Under the pieces are notes generated by a model that saw nothing but the letters and a program-made list of their open reading frames with translations, had not been told where the DNA came from and ran no database searches. Position numbers and translations under genes: made by a program. Of a stretch of DNA of 9,360 nt, positions 1 to 7,289 are shown one piece after another (positions within the stretch are counted from its first letter, which is position 1; each line of letters begins with the position of its first letter). This DNA is from Cyclobacteriaceae bacterium (GTDB lineage: Bacteria > Bacteroidota > Bacteroidia > Cytophagales > Cyclobacteriaceae), in contig JAUUZS010000122.1 in assembly GCA_030589835.1 (NCBI GenBank), positions 1 through 9,360 on the forward strand, written 5' to 3'.

Positions 1-1402
1 AACCCGTGATTTCCATAGGCATAGTGTCTATTACCACCATGAAATCAAGGTTTTGTATGGCTTCCAATGTATTCTTTTGATTCGGAAGCGTGAATATAAG
101 GTTCGTTCCATTTACAATCCATGCTTTGAAATTGCATTCCTGATCAGGCGAAGGTATCGTGGAATCACATATATCATTGGATACCACTTCGATTGCAAGA
201 TTATACTTGCCATCAGGATGTGCATCACGCCATGTTTTCTTAGGCTTAGGATACTCAGGATGTGGAAAGTTTGGTAATGATTTTTTCTCCGGGCTGTAAT
301 ATCCACCCCGTCTCCCCCATGAACCAAGCAATGCATTTAGGATAGCTACAGTCCGTAATCTTTGAGTATCATCTCCATACCAGGTGACGTGGCGTCCCGG
401 ATGAATGATTACTGCAGGAGAAGCATTGGCCATTTCCTTGGCAGTTTCCCTGATTACGTGCGGTTTAATTGTTGTAATACCATATGCCCATTCAGGAGTA
501 TAGTTTTTTACATGTTCTTTAAGCTCTTCAAGACCATAGCAGTATTTCTCTACATATTTCCTGTCGTACCATTCATTATATATTATTTCATGTATCCAGG
601 ACAATAGCAAGGCAATATCGGTAGCTGGTTTTATTGGCAACCAATGTTTTGATTTTGAAGCAGCGGTCGAGAACCTTGGATCAACGGTGATAATGGTTGC
701 TCCTTTATCAATAGCATCCGACATTTCCTGTACCTGACCGTTGTGCATATTCTCACCGATGTGTGAGCCGATCAATACCAGGCATTTTGTATCGCGGATA
801 TCCACTCGCTCCGGCGAGGCAATAATTTCTCCAAAGGTAGCCAGGAAAGCAACTTCCCGTGGCCCCCTGCATTGGGCGAATGATGGTGCTGTGATATTTG
901 TGGAACCAAAAGCTTTGAGTAAATCCCCAAAAAATTTCCCTCCCGAACCATGAGTGAATAATGCAGTACATTCGGCGCCATACTTTTCTTTTAACTTGTT
1001 CAGGTTTTTTGCCACCACATCTAAAGCCTCATCCCAGCTGGCCTCGACAAATTGCTGCTTGCCATCAATGGTTCTTCTTATTAAAGGGGTTTTCAGTCGG
1101 TCTTCATCGTAATACATACCAACTCCACCGGTGCCTCTCGGGCACAGCCTGCCGTTGCAATGAGGGTCCTCGTCATTTCCAATGATTTTCCAGATGTTTC
1201 CTTCATCATTTTTATATACCCAACCTGCGCATTTCCAGAAACACACTTCACAATAGGTGGGAGTGCGATTGACGACATCGGCTAGTGGATTTTCATCGGA
1301 GACAATAGCTCCATCTGCCCAGCTAAACAAAGGAGCTGCCAGCGCCACGCCTCCTAAGCCAAGGCTGGAAATTTTCAAAAACTCTCTCCTGGATTGTTTC
1401 AT
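1..1402 (-). CDS. Molybdopterin oxidoreductase, PsrA/PhsA/SoeA-like catalytic subunit (C-terminus outside window)
   Basis: Minus-strand reading frame starting at the ATG at 1402-1400 and open to the window edge, giving about 467 N-terminal residues of a protein that is usually about 700-800 long. Residues 4-10 (SRREFLK) followed by a hydrophobic stretch form a twin-arginine signal, so the enzyme is expected in the periplasm. Cys51, Cys54, Cys58 (CEVCFWKC) and Cys87 (LCPRG) fit the N-terminal [4Fe-4S] site of the DMSO-reductase superfamily. Cys178 in AQCRGPRE sits where PsrA/PhsA enzymes carry the cysteine ligand to molybdenum. Later segments such as VDPRFS and HPGRH are typical of the Mo-bisMGD fold, and the last visible stretch (MVVIDTMPMEITG) is family-like. 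Polysulfide, thiosulfate, tetrathionate or sulfite could be the substrate; the sequence does not decide. Partner FeS and NrfD-type subunits would lie to the left, outside the window. Divergent from the OTR cluster, which supports a sulfur role. Confidence 0.9.
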   Translation of the reverse strand, partial: MKQSRREFLKISSLGLGGVALAAPLFSWADGAIVSDENPLADVVNRTPTYCEVCFWKCAGWVYKNDEGNIWKIIGNDEDPHCNGRLCPRGTGGVGMYYDEDRLKTPLIRRTIDGKQQFVEASWDEALDVVAKNLNKLKEKYGAECTALFTHGSGGKFFGDLLKAFGSTNITAPSFAQCRGPREVAFLATFGEIIASPERVDIRDTKCLVLIGSHIGENMHNGQVQEMSDAIDKGATIITVDPRFSTAASKSKHWLPIKPATDIALLLSWIHEIIYNEWYDRKYVEKYCYGLEELKEHVKNYTPEWAYGITTIKPHVIRETAKEMANASPAVIIHPGRHVTWYGDDTQRLRTVAILNALLGSWGRRGGYYSPEKKSLPNFPHPEYPKPKKTWRDAHPDGKYNLAIEVVSNDICDSTIPSPDQECNFKAWIVNGTNLIFTLPNQKNTLEAIQNLDFMVVIDTMPMEITG

Positions 1403-1495
1403 TATTTATAGTTTAAGTTGAGAAGGAAGCTAAATTTTCCTTTCAATAACAGCAACCACACAAGAAAAATCTTAGAATGGTTATAATTTTAAATT

Positions 1496-1540
1496 CAAAG
1501 GAAAATAAAATTTACAACTAAAAACATGATTTTGGTCATG
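1496..1540 (-). promoter_or_regulatory. Candidate activator site and promoter for the molybdopterin oxidoreductase
   Basis: A perfect dyad CATGA-N6-TCATG lies at 1525-1540, the same 5-6-5 geometry as CRP/FNR-family operators. Reading leftward, TTCCTTTG at 1503-1496 is one mismatch from the Bacteroidota -7 box TAnnTTTG. The dyad centre (1532.5) is 36.5 bp from the box edge, close to the 35.5 bp seen for the divergent gene. If the box is real, the dyad sits near -42 (class II activation). The leader to the ATG at 1402 would be roughly 85 nt. No promoter has been tested; this is pattern plus geometry. Confidence 0.4.
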
Positions 1541-1611
1541 AATGATACGATCCGTCCTTTAAAAAAAGAGGATTGTTGGAAAATTAAAAAATTAAAAAAG
1601 TACAATTATAG

Positions 1612-1627
1612 TGTGATTTACATCACA
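1612..1627. promoter_or_regulatory. CRP/FNR-type dyad, TGTGA-N6-TCACA
   Basis: TGTGATTTACATCACA is a perfect 16-bp dyad matching the classical CRP-type operator. It is the central of three dyads in the divergent region. Its centre lies 53.5 bp upstream of the G ending the TAGATTTG box at 1666-1673, i.e. near -61 for that promoter, a class I-like position. Which family member binds is unknown. Confidence 0.55.
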
Positions 1628-1642
1628 TATCATTTTTTATAT

Positions 1643-1673
1643 ATTGGCACAGCGATAAGCCAGCATAGATTTG
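1643..1673 (+). promoter_or_regulatory. Candidate distal promoter for the OTR cluster
   Basis: ATTG at 1643-1646, a 19-bp spacer, then TAGATTTG at 1666-1673. This matches the Bacteroidota sigma-70-type pattern (TTG, 19 bp, TAnnTTTG) in sequence and spacing. Transcription would start near 1680 and give a leader of about 150 nt before the OTR start. Confidence 0.45.
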
Positions 1674-1751
1674 TACTTTCCCTTATTCAGGCAAGTGATA
1701 TTTTTCCTCCCATGTTTGAAGTATAAAAAAGCAGAAATACAATAAACTCAA

Positions 1752-1795
1752 TGTGATATATATCATACTCGCCATTTGCCTGTGATCTAATTTTG
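1752..1795 (+). promoter_or_regulatory. Candidate activator site and proximal promoter for the OTR cluster
   Basis: TGTGATATATATCATA at 1752-1767 is a CRP/FNR-type dyad (TGTGA-N6-TCATA, one mismatch from symmetry). TAATTTTG at 1788-1795 matches the -7 box TAnnTTTG exactly. No TTTG lies at the expected -33 position; the dyad covers that place, as in activator-dependent class II promoters. The centre-to-box distance mirrors the one on the divergent side. Confidence 0.5.
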
Positions 1796-1827
1796 TATCT
1801 GTTGATAAATTTTTAGAGAATTCGGGT

Positions 1828-3447
1828 ATGGATAAGATGTCGATCAGAATGGCAAGAAATATAATTCTTGTCTTTGTTTATAGCTTTTTAGGACTTTTAG
1901 CAATCAATTACTTTCACAAGGACGAGGAGCCAAATGTCAAGCTTGAATCCCTAAAGATCAAATATGCCCTGAAAGATAGCTCGTCTGTTGATCACAGTTT
2001 ATTCCCGGAACTGCAAAAAGCATTTAAAACTCCACAGGAGGTTACCGGCGCCTGCTTGTCATGCCACAACGGTACACACAAGGAAATTATGGCTTCTGCT
2101 CACTGGAACTGGGAGAGGGTGTCCTATATCGAAGGAAGAGGGATAAAAAGCCTTGGAAAGAAAAATATCCTCAATAACTTTTGTATAGGCGCCGAAAGCA
2201 ACGAACAGGCATGTGCCAAATGCCACATCGGTTTTGGCATGAGCGATGATCATTTTGACTTCGATAATAAAATGAATGTCGATTGCATGGTGTGCCATGA
2301 TATGAGCGAGGAGTATATTAAAGGGTCTTCCATGGCCGGCTACCCGGATAGAGAGGTAAACCTTACCCAGGTAGCGCAGCATGTTGGCAATCCCCAAAAA
2401 GCCAATTGCGGGGCGTGCCACTTTTATAGTGGTGGCGGTAATAATGTAAAGCATGGTGACCTTGAAGAAGGATTAATAGGAAGCACAAGAGAGGTAGATG
2501 TGCATATGGCCGCTAATGGTATGGATATGGAATGTACCGCGTGCCATACCACTACAAATCATAACATCAGCGGAAAACTATATTCTGTATCTTCTAATAA
2601 TGTAAACAGGGCTACCTGCGAATCTTGTCATACCAATACGCCACATCATTATGAATTGCTCAACACGCATACCTCAAAGGTATCGTGCCAGACATGTCAT
2701 ATCCCCACATATGCCAAAGTAAATTCTACCAAAATGAGTTGGCTATGGTCTGAAGCCGGTAAGCTGAAAGATGGTAAACCCTATCACGAAGAGGACAGCC
2801 TTGGCAACCACGATTACATGTCAATCAAAGGTAGCTTTGTCTGGGAAAGAAATGTGGAACCCGAATACATGTGGTTCAACGGGACTTCTGATCATTATTT
2901 ATTAGGAGATACAATAGATGATACAAAAATTGTGGTAATGAACCAGCTACATGGGTCGCACAGCGATCCGGAGTCTAAGATCATCCCGGTAAAAGTACAC
3001 CGTGGGGATCAGATTTACGACACACAAAATAAAATGCTGATTCAGCCAAAACTGTATTCGCCCAACGTTGGTGACAGCGCATATTGGAGTGATTTTGATT
3101 GGAAAACAGCGGCTACTGCCGGCATGAAAAGGATTGGATTGCCCTTTAGTGGAGAATATGGATTTATAGAAACCGAGATGTACTGGCCAATAAATCATAT
3201 GGTGTCCCCCAAAGAGTCATCCTTATCTTGCTCCGAGTGCCATAACAGTACAAATAGCAGGCTTGCAAACCTGAATGATTTCTATCTGCCGGGAAGGGAC
3301 AATAATCCATTCCTTGATGCGATAGGAAGGTTTTCGATAATCCTGGCCCTTATCGGGGTAATTATTCATGGCTCGGCCCGGTTTTTCTCAAACAACGTGA
3401 AGCTTGACCGAATCCAAAGCATTGCCTCGGGGGAAAAGAAAGAATAA
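1828..3447 (+). CDS. otr: Membrane-anchored octahaem c-type cytochrome, octahaem tetrathionate reductase (OTR) family
   Basis: 539 residues with exactly eight CXXCH haem sites, their cysteines starting at residues 76, 129, 153, 194, 236, 264, 287 and 468. The order and the long haem-free stretch before the eighth site match the OTR family (Shewanella type), which reduces tetrathionate and, in vitro, nitrite and hydroxylamine. Residues 10-27 form an N-terminal signal or anchor. Residues about 499-517 form a C-terminal membrane helix that the soluble Shewanella enzyme lacks as I recall it. A lone cysteine, Cys119 (NNFC), and Lys208 (VKHGD) are 89 residues apart, matching the recalled Cys64/Lys153 active-site pair of Shewanella OTR; Lys208 is then the likely distal ligand of the catalytic haem. 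Four downstream genes point the same way, starting with a cytochrome b, so quinone-linked electron transfer is likely. The physiological substrate and direction are not shown. Start chosen at the first ATG; ATGs at 1837 and 1849 are alternatives. Confidence 0.92.
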   Translation: MDKMSIRMARNIILVFVYSFLGLLAINYFHKDEEPNVKLESLKIKYALKDSSSVDHSLFPELQKAFKTPQEVTGACLSCHNGTHKEIMASAHWNWERVSYIEGRGIKSLGKKNILNNFCIGAESNEQACAKCHIGFGMSDDHFDFDNKMNVDCMVCHDMSEEYIKGSSMAGYPDREVNLTQVAQHVGNPQKANCGACHFYSGGGNNVKHGDLEEGLIGSTREVDVHMAANGMDMECTACHTTTNHNISGKLYSVSSNNVNRATCESCHTNTPHHYELLNTHTSKVSCQTCHIPTYAKVNSTKMSWLWSEAGKLKDGKPYHEEDSLGNHDYMSIKGSFVWERNVEPEYMWFNGTSDHYLLGDTIDDTKIVVMNQLHGSHSDPESKIIPVKVHRGDQIYDTQNKMLIQPKLYSPNVGDSAYWSDFDWKTAATAGMKRIGLPFSGEYGFIETEMYWPINHMVSPKESSLSCSECHNSTNSRLANLNDFYLPGRDNNPFLDAIGRFSIILALIGVIIHGSARFFSNNVKLDRIQSIASGEKKE

Positions 3448-3622
3448 ACCATTAGCAAGAATAAAATAGATACAAAAATAAATGATGTTGTAGAATACAA
3501 AATCAAGTTGGTGCACATGAAACCTCCTCACCAGCAGGCGGCATAGCCGGAACAATTATAGGATTACACAAAGAAATGATGAATTGCCCACAAGTAATCG
3601 GGTTTTGTAAAAAATAAAAAAA
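3448..3622 (+). other. Intergenic spacer between OTR and cytochrome b
   Basis: 175 bp without a supportable gene; the longest frame starting with ATG of note is a nine-codon one at about 3518. No T-tailed hairpin is visible, so transcription may read through. The last bases before the next ATG are A-rich, as at the other starts here. Confidence 0.4.
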
Positions 3623-4285
3623 ATGAAAAAGGAATATATTTATAAACGATTTGAACGGTTTTGGCATTGGTCGCAAGCCAGTTTAATCATGTTTTTAAGT
3701 GTGACAGGGTTTGAAGTGCATGATTCAATTCAAGTATTTGGATATAATAATGCCGTTGTTTATCACCGGGTGGCCGCCAACCTGCTGCTGGCACTCATTG
3801 TATTTGCCATTTTCTGGCATTTTGCCACCGGAGAATGGAGGCAATATATCCCGACAGCTAAAAAACTGAAAGACCAGATTTTATATTATTCTATTGGGAT
3901 TTTTAAAAACGATCCTCATCCGACAAATAGAACGGTTCTTCACAAGCTTAATCCACTTCAGGTGCTCACCTACCTGAGCTTTAAAATCGTGCTGATCCCT
4001 TTGGTGGTCATCACCGGGATCATGTACATGCTGTATAAGCACATCGATGCGAATGACATTATCGTAACCAGTGACATTCCGCTGGAAGGCATCGCCACCT
4101 GGCACACCTTTGGGGCCTTTATGCTCATCACCTTTCTGATCGTTCATGTGTATATGACCACAACCGGTGATACGCTGACATCAAATATTAAGGCCATGAT
4201 TACGGGGTATGAAGAATTTGAGCCTGAAGAAGATCACGAAGAAGATAAAAACGAGAATAAGAAAGAGTCAGCACCTGTCTCCTGA
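3623..4285 (+). CDS. Cytochrome b561-type membrane protein, quinone-linked partner of OTR
   Basis: 220 residues with four membrane helices (about 16-34, 46-68, 113-136, 156-178), the layout of the di-haem cytochrome b subunits of Ni-Fe hydrogenases and formate dehydrogenases. Candidate haem ligands are His15 (FWHW) in helix 1, His48 and His66 in helix 2, and His161 and His175 in helix 4. The sequence after helix 4 (TGDTLTSNIKAMITGYEE) is typical of b561-type proteins found beside multihaem cytochromes. The last 25 residues are charged and acidic (EEFEPEEDHEEDKNENKK) and probably lie in the cytoplasm. The role is to pass electrons between the quinone pool and a periplasmic multihaem cytochrome, here OTR. 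Start fits an A-rich leader, GTAAAAAATAAAAAAA. Confidence 0.9.
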   Translation: MKKEYIYKRFERFWHWSQASLIMFLSVTGFEVHDSIQVFGYNNAVVYHRVAANLLLALIVFAIFWHFATGEWRQYIPTAKKLKDQILYYSIGIFKNDPHPTNRTVLHKLNPLQVLTYLSFKIVLIPLVVITGIMYMLYKHIDANDIIVTSDIPLEGIATWHTFGAFMLITFLIVHVYMTTTGDTLTSNIKAMITGYEEFEPEEDHEEDKNENKKESAPVS

Positions 4286-4306
4286 TATTTTTTTAAAATT
4301 ATAATT

Positions 4307-4837
4307 ATGAAAAAAGAAGATGTAAACATGCGGCCATATATGAATCCATATGTAGCCGGTTTTTTACTTGGAATATTGCTGCTCATCACCATATATATCA
4401 CTGGTCGTGGGCTTGGTGCGAGCGGAGGAGTCAAGTCTATCGTTTTGCTGCTGGTAAAAACTTTTCAACCCTCCCAATGGGGAAGCGGAACATACTATTT
4501 GCAATATGCCCAGACACATACAGGCAATCCACTTAACACCTGGTTGTTTTTTGAGATTATAGGCGTGGTAATCGGAGCGTTCTTTTCGGGGATCATCTCC
4601 AACAGGGTTGGTTTTAGAATAGATAAAGGAGTGAAAATTACCAACAAAACAAGATTGTTGATGGCAGGAATCGGCGGCATCCTTTTTGGGCTCGGCTCTC
4701 AGCTGGGCAGAGGCTGCACCAGCGGCTCAGCGCTCAGTGGCATGGCTGTCATGTCTTTCGGCGGCATCCTGACCATGATAGCGATCTTCGGGTCTGCCTA
4801 CCTGGTAGCCTATTTTTTTAGAAAATTGTGGATTTAA
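4307..4837 (+). CDS. YeeE/YedE family membrane protein (thiosulfate transporter family), small first unit
   Basis: 176 residues with about four to five membrane helices. The signature GLGSQLGRGCTSG (Cys137) is the cysteine-containing pore motif of the YeeE/YedE (TsuA) family, which carries thiosulfate in characterised members. The protein is about half the length of one-piece YeeE transporters and is followed 20 bp later by a second family member, so the two probably form one functional unit. The start is ATG 4307; Met8 (4328) is an alternative and better fits a membrane protein without the charged MKKED lead. Substrate (thiosulfate or another sulfur oxyanion) is inferred from the family and the neighbours. 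Confidence 0.88.
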   Translation: MKKEDVNMRPYMNPYVAGFLLGILLLITIYITGRGLGASGGVKSIVLLLVKTFQPSQWGSGTYYLQYAQTHTGNPLNTWLFFEIIGVVIGAFFSGIISNRVGFRIDKGVKITNKTRLLMAGIGGILFGLGSQLGRGCTSGSALSGMAVMSFGGILTMIAIFGSAYLVAYFFRKLWI

Positions 4838-4857
4838 CATTTTAAAATATTAATAAT

Positions 4858-6060
4858 ATGGGTCCTTTGGTTCCTTCGATAATCAGTGATGAATTTGATT
4901 TGATCATTGCTATAATTCTTGGCTTTGGCTTCGGCTTTATTTTGGAGCAGTCAGGATTTTCAAACTCTAAAAAACTGGTGGGGTTATTTTACGGCTACAA
5001 CTTTGTAGTGCTTAAAGTATTTTTTACTGCCGGAATCACCGCCATGATTGGTGTGTTGGCTTTCGGTCATTTTGGCTTATTGGATATCAGTCTTATTTAT
5101 GTAAATCCCACCTTCCTTAAGTCGGCAATTGTTGGAGGAATAGTCATGGGCGTTGGTTTTATCATTGGCGGTTTTTGCCCTGGAACGAGCTTGTGTGCCT
5201 CTGCAATTGGTAAGCTGGACGGCATTACTTTTGTATTGGGATCTTTCCTGGGGATTTACTTTTTTATGGAAATCTACCCTTTGATATCGGAAATGTACTT
5301 TGAAGGGGCATTAGGAGCAGTTACCATGCCCGAAATGTTGGGGATGTCACAATTTAGTTTCGCCCTGCTTTTATCGGCCATGGCAGTCGGTATTTTTGTC
5401 CTGGTTTCATACATTGAATCAAGGGTAAATAATACAGTTTTTGAATTGCCAAAAAAGAAAGTAATCCGGATGACCTTAGTGGCTCTTGTACCCATTTTTA
5501 TTATTGCCGTGACAGCTTTTATGCCTAACCGGCTCGAAAGAATAGAAGCCCATGTCAGTGATCCGGTAAATTTAGAAGCTGCCGAGGCAAAATCCTTGGA
5601 TGCGGATAAAATGGCATTTGAAATTGTAAATAACTATTACAAATGGAATATTATCGATGTGAGGTCTCCAGAAGCATATAAAGCCTCGCATTTGCCGTTA
5701 TCAATTAATATCCCTTTAGATAGTATGCTGAACAGGGAATGGGAAACTTACTTTAAGCAAAAGCATAAAAAGAATGTTTTTTATTCGGATGATATTAATA
5801 AAACGAAAAAGGCTTTCGCTCTTTCGCAGGTACTTGGCAGAACGGACGATTATATTTTGAATGGTACAAATAGTGAGTTTCAGAAGATGTTTTTCAGCCC
5901 TCAAAAACCTTTGGAAGATGCAGGCAAAGACATGGTCAATTTATATAATTTCCGTTTAAAATCGGGAATACAAATGATTGACCTCGCAAAATCCCTGGAA
6001 CGCTTTCATTCAAAGCCAAAAGTGAGAAAACCAAGAAAAGTTCAGGGCGGCTGCGCTTGA
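4858..6060 (+). CDS. YeeE/YedE membrane protein fused to a rhodanese-like domain, with C-terminal GGCA
   Basis: 400 residues. Residues about 1-190 form the YeeE/YedE domain with the motif GGFCPGTSLCAS (Cys107, Cys113). A further helix at about 205-222 crosses the membrane, and residues about 248-348 form a rhodanese-like domain: WNIIDVRSPEAYKASHLPLSINIP fits its first half (split here as WNIIDVRSPE and HLPLSINIP). The active-site loop reads VFYSDDINKTKKAF with Ser310 where active rhodaneses have the persulfide-forming Cys, so classical sulfurtransferase activity is unlikely. The protein ends in basic residues and VQGGCA (Cys399), which could be a free sulfur-carrying thiol. The side of the membrane holding this domain is not certain. 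Pairs with the small YeeE gene 20 bp upstream. Last gene of the cluster; no convincing terminator follows. Confidence 0.88.
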   Translation: MGPLVPSIISDEFDLIIAIILGFGFGFILEQSGFSNSKKLVGLFYGYNFVVLKVFFTAGITAMIGVLAFGHFGLLDISLIYVNPTFLKSAIVGGIVMGVGFIIGGFCPGTSLCASAIGKLDGITFVLGSFLGIYFFMEIYPLISEMYFEGALGAVTMPEMLGMSQFSFALLLSAMAVGIFVLVSYIESRVNNTVFELPKKKVIRMTLVALVPIFIIAVTAFMPNRLERIEAHVSDPVNLEAAEAKSLDADKMAFEIVNNYYKWNIIDVRSPEAYKASHLPLSINIPLDSMLNREWETYFKQKHKKNVFYSDDINKTKKAFALSQVLGRTDDYILNGTNSEFQKMFFSPQKPLEDAGKDMVNLYNFRLKSGIQMIDLAKSLERFHSKPKVRKPRKVQGGCA

Positions 6061-6226
6061 TTTTGTTGGATTAGTCAAAACAAAACCAGATAGAAGAGGT
6101 TTCATTTGCAGGGGATTAGTATTTCATTATAAAGTGTGATATTCCCTCAGACGATTGAATATTGCTATTTTTCATATTCTTTGCTATTAATAAATTATCT
6201 TTAATATCTTTTCAAGCAATTAAAAA

Positions 6227-7093
6227 ATGAAAGCTCCACTTCTTCTTATCTCATTCCTGATCCTTACGATTTCAGGAATTGCCCAGGATCGTTTAAAGCC
6301 AGGTTCCATTTATGAACAAGGGAAGGAGATTTTCGCTCCTTTGGTTGGGTATAAAGGCGTTGTACCAAACGGATGGTTTGGTACCTTGCCGCAAGAGGAG
6401 GAGGTATTTCTGATGATCCCCAATGGAAATACCAATGGCTATATGTTTATCAATGCAAATCCTTTGGATTTAAACAGACTCCAAAAAGAATGGAATTATG
6501 ATCTTTCGCTCACCGACGAAATCGTTATTTCACTTAAAGGAGAACCGAGAATTGAAGGCAATAAAATGTCCGGGGATTTTGAGGTTGTTGGCTCAAGGGA
6601 ACCTTTTGTGGGCTATGCAGTGGCGATAGATGGAGGCCATGGATGGACCATTACATTATCACTGTTGTCCCCGGTAAGCCAGTATGAGGAGTATAGAAAG
6701 AATTTTGATCAGCTGGTAGCATCATCGCTTGTAGAAGAGCCAAGTATAGGCAGTATTTATGGTTATTTTGATTGGCCGAAATTTTTAAAAAATAAATACC
6801 TGATGTCCTATTTGTCCAGCACGCAATATAAAGAGCAAAATGAGGTTTGGCTTTGCGGAGACAGAACCTTCCGCTCAAAGATCAAGACCAAAGGAATGCT
6901 GAAGGTGGAGGATAGAGCGTATGAAGGAAAAAAGAAAGGCACATGGACAGCTGAGGGAGTTGGAGAAAAAGGCAAGCTTCACCTTTACTTTACAAAAAAC
7001 GCTGATGTGGTATTGGATTTAGAAATCAAGGACGACAAGATTTTCGTGAATGGCGGTCGCTTTTTTGCCTTGGAGAATACGGAATGTAAGTAG
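6227..7093 (+). CDS. Secreted protein of unknown function
   Basis: 288 residues. Residues 1-19 form a signal peptide with likely cleavage after GIA-Q, so the product is periplasmic or exported. I do not recognise the N-terminal part (about 25-168), which looks mixed alpha/beta. The C-terminal part (about 174-285) resembles a small beta-rich domain seen in secreted proteins, with WLCGDRTF near 208-215, GTW near 238 and a final VNGGRFF; families I recall have LC-DGTF at this place. Only two cysteines are present (210 and 287). It follows the sulfur cluster after 166 bp in the same direction but may be an independent unit. The TAG stop lies inside the left end of a MITE-like element; the pre-insertion sequence would also have read TAG, so the protein end appears unchanged. 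Confidence 0.75.
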   Translation: MKAPLLLISFLILTISGIAQDRLKPGSIYEQGKEIFAPLVGYKGVVPNGWFGTLPQEEEVFLMIPNGNTNGYMFINANPLDLNRLQKEWNYDLSLTDEIVISLKGEPRIEGNKMSGDFEVVGSREPFVGYAVAIDGGHGWTITLSLLSPVSQYEEYRKNFDQLVASSLVEEPSIGSIYGYFDWPKFLKNKYLMSYLSSTQYKEQNEVWLCGDRTFRSKIKTKGMLKVEDRAYEGKKKGTWTAEGVGEKGKLHLYFTKNADVVLDLEIKDDKIFVNGGRFFALENTECK

Positions 7094-7289
7094 AGTCTGT
7101 CCATAAAGTCTGCTATCTGCGTTACGCCTGCCTAAAGGTAGGCAGGCTTGCCCTCAAAATGGTCATCCCGACGATTCTGTCGGGACTAACATTTTTCGAG
7201 CTGCGCAAGCCCTTGTCCGCCGTACTAAGGAAGGCGAGGCTTGATTGCAAACTTTCTGAACCAGACACCGAGTTTATAGACAGACTCTA
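7091..7289. mobile_element. MITE-like element, 17-bp terminal inverted repeats
   Basis: The left end TAGAGTCTGTCCATAAA (7091-7107) and the right end TTTATAGACAGACTCTA (7273-7289) are inverted copies with one mismatch. The outermost TA on each side may be a TA target duplication, leaving 15-bp repeats. The inside holds no gene but has two perfect hairpins: GCCTGCCTA/TAGGCAGGC (7126-7134 with 7139-7147) and TCCCGAC/GTCGGGA (7166-7172 with 7179-7185). At 199 bp with no transposase it would be moved by an enzyme encoded elsewhere; TA targeting would suit an IS630/Tc1-type enzyme, but the parent family is not identified. Confidence 0.7.

Noticed and set aside
1526..1726. Plus-strand 66-codon frame in the divergent region
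   Set aside because: It starts within one dyad and spans another plus a promoter-like box; AT-rich with no recognisable protein features.
2059..2454. Minus-strand 131-codon frame
   Set aside because: Shadow of the octahaem cytochrome gene, whose CXXCH codons fix the plus-strand frame.
6061..6085. TTTTGTT/AACAAAA hairpin after the YeeE-rhodanese gene as terminator
   Set aside because: The stem is almost all A-T and is not followed by a T run, so it is too weak to call.
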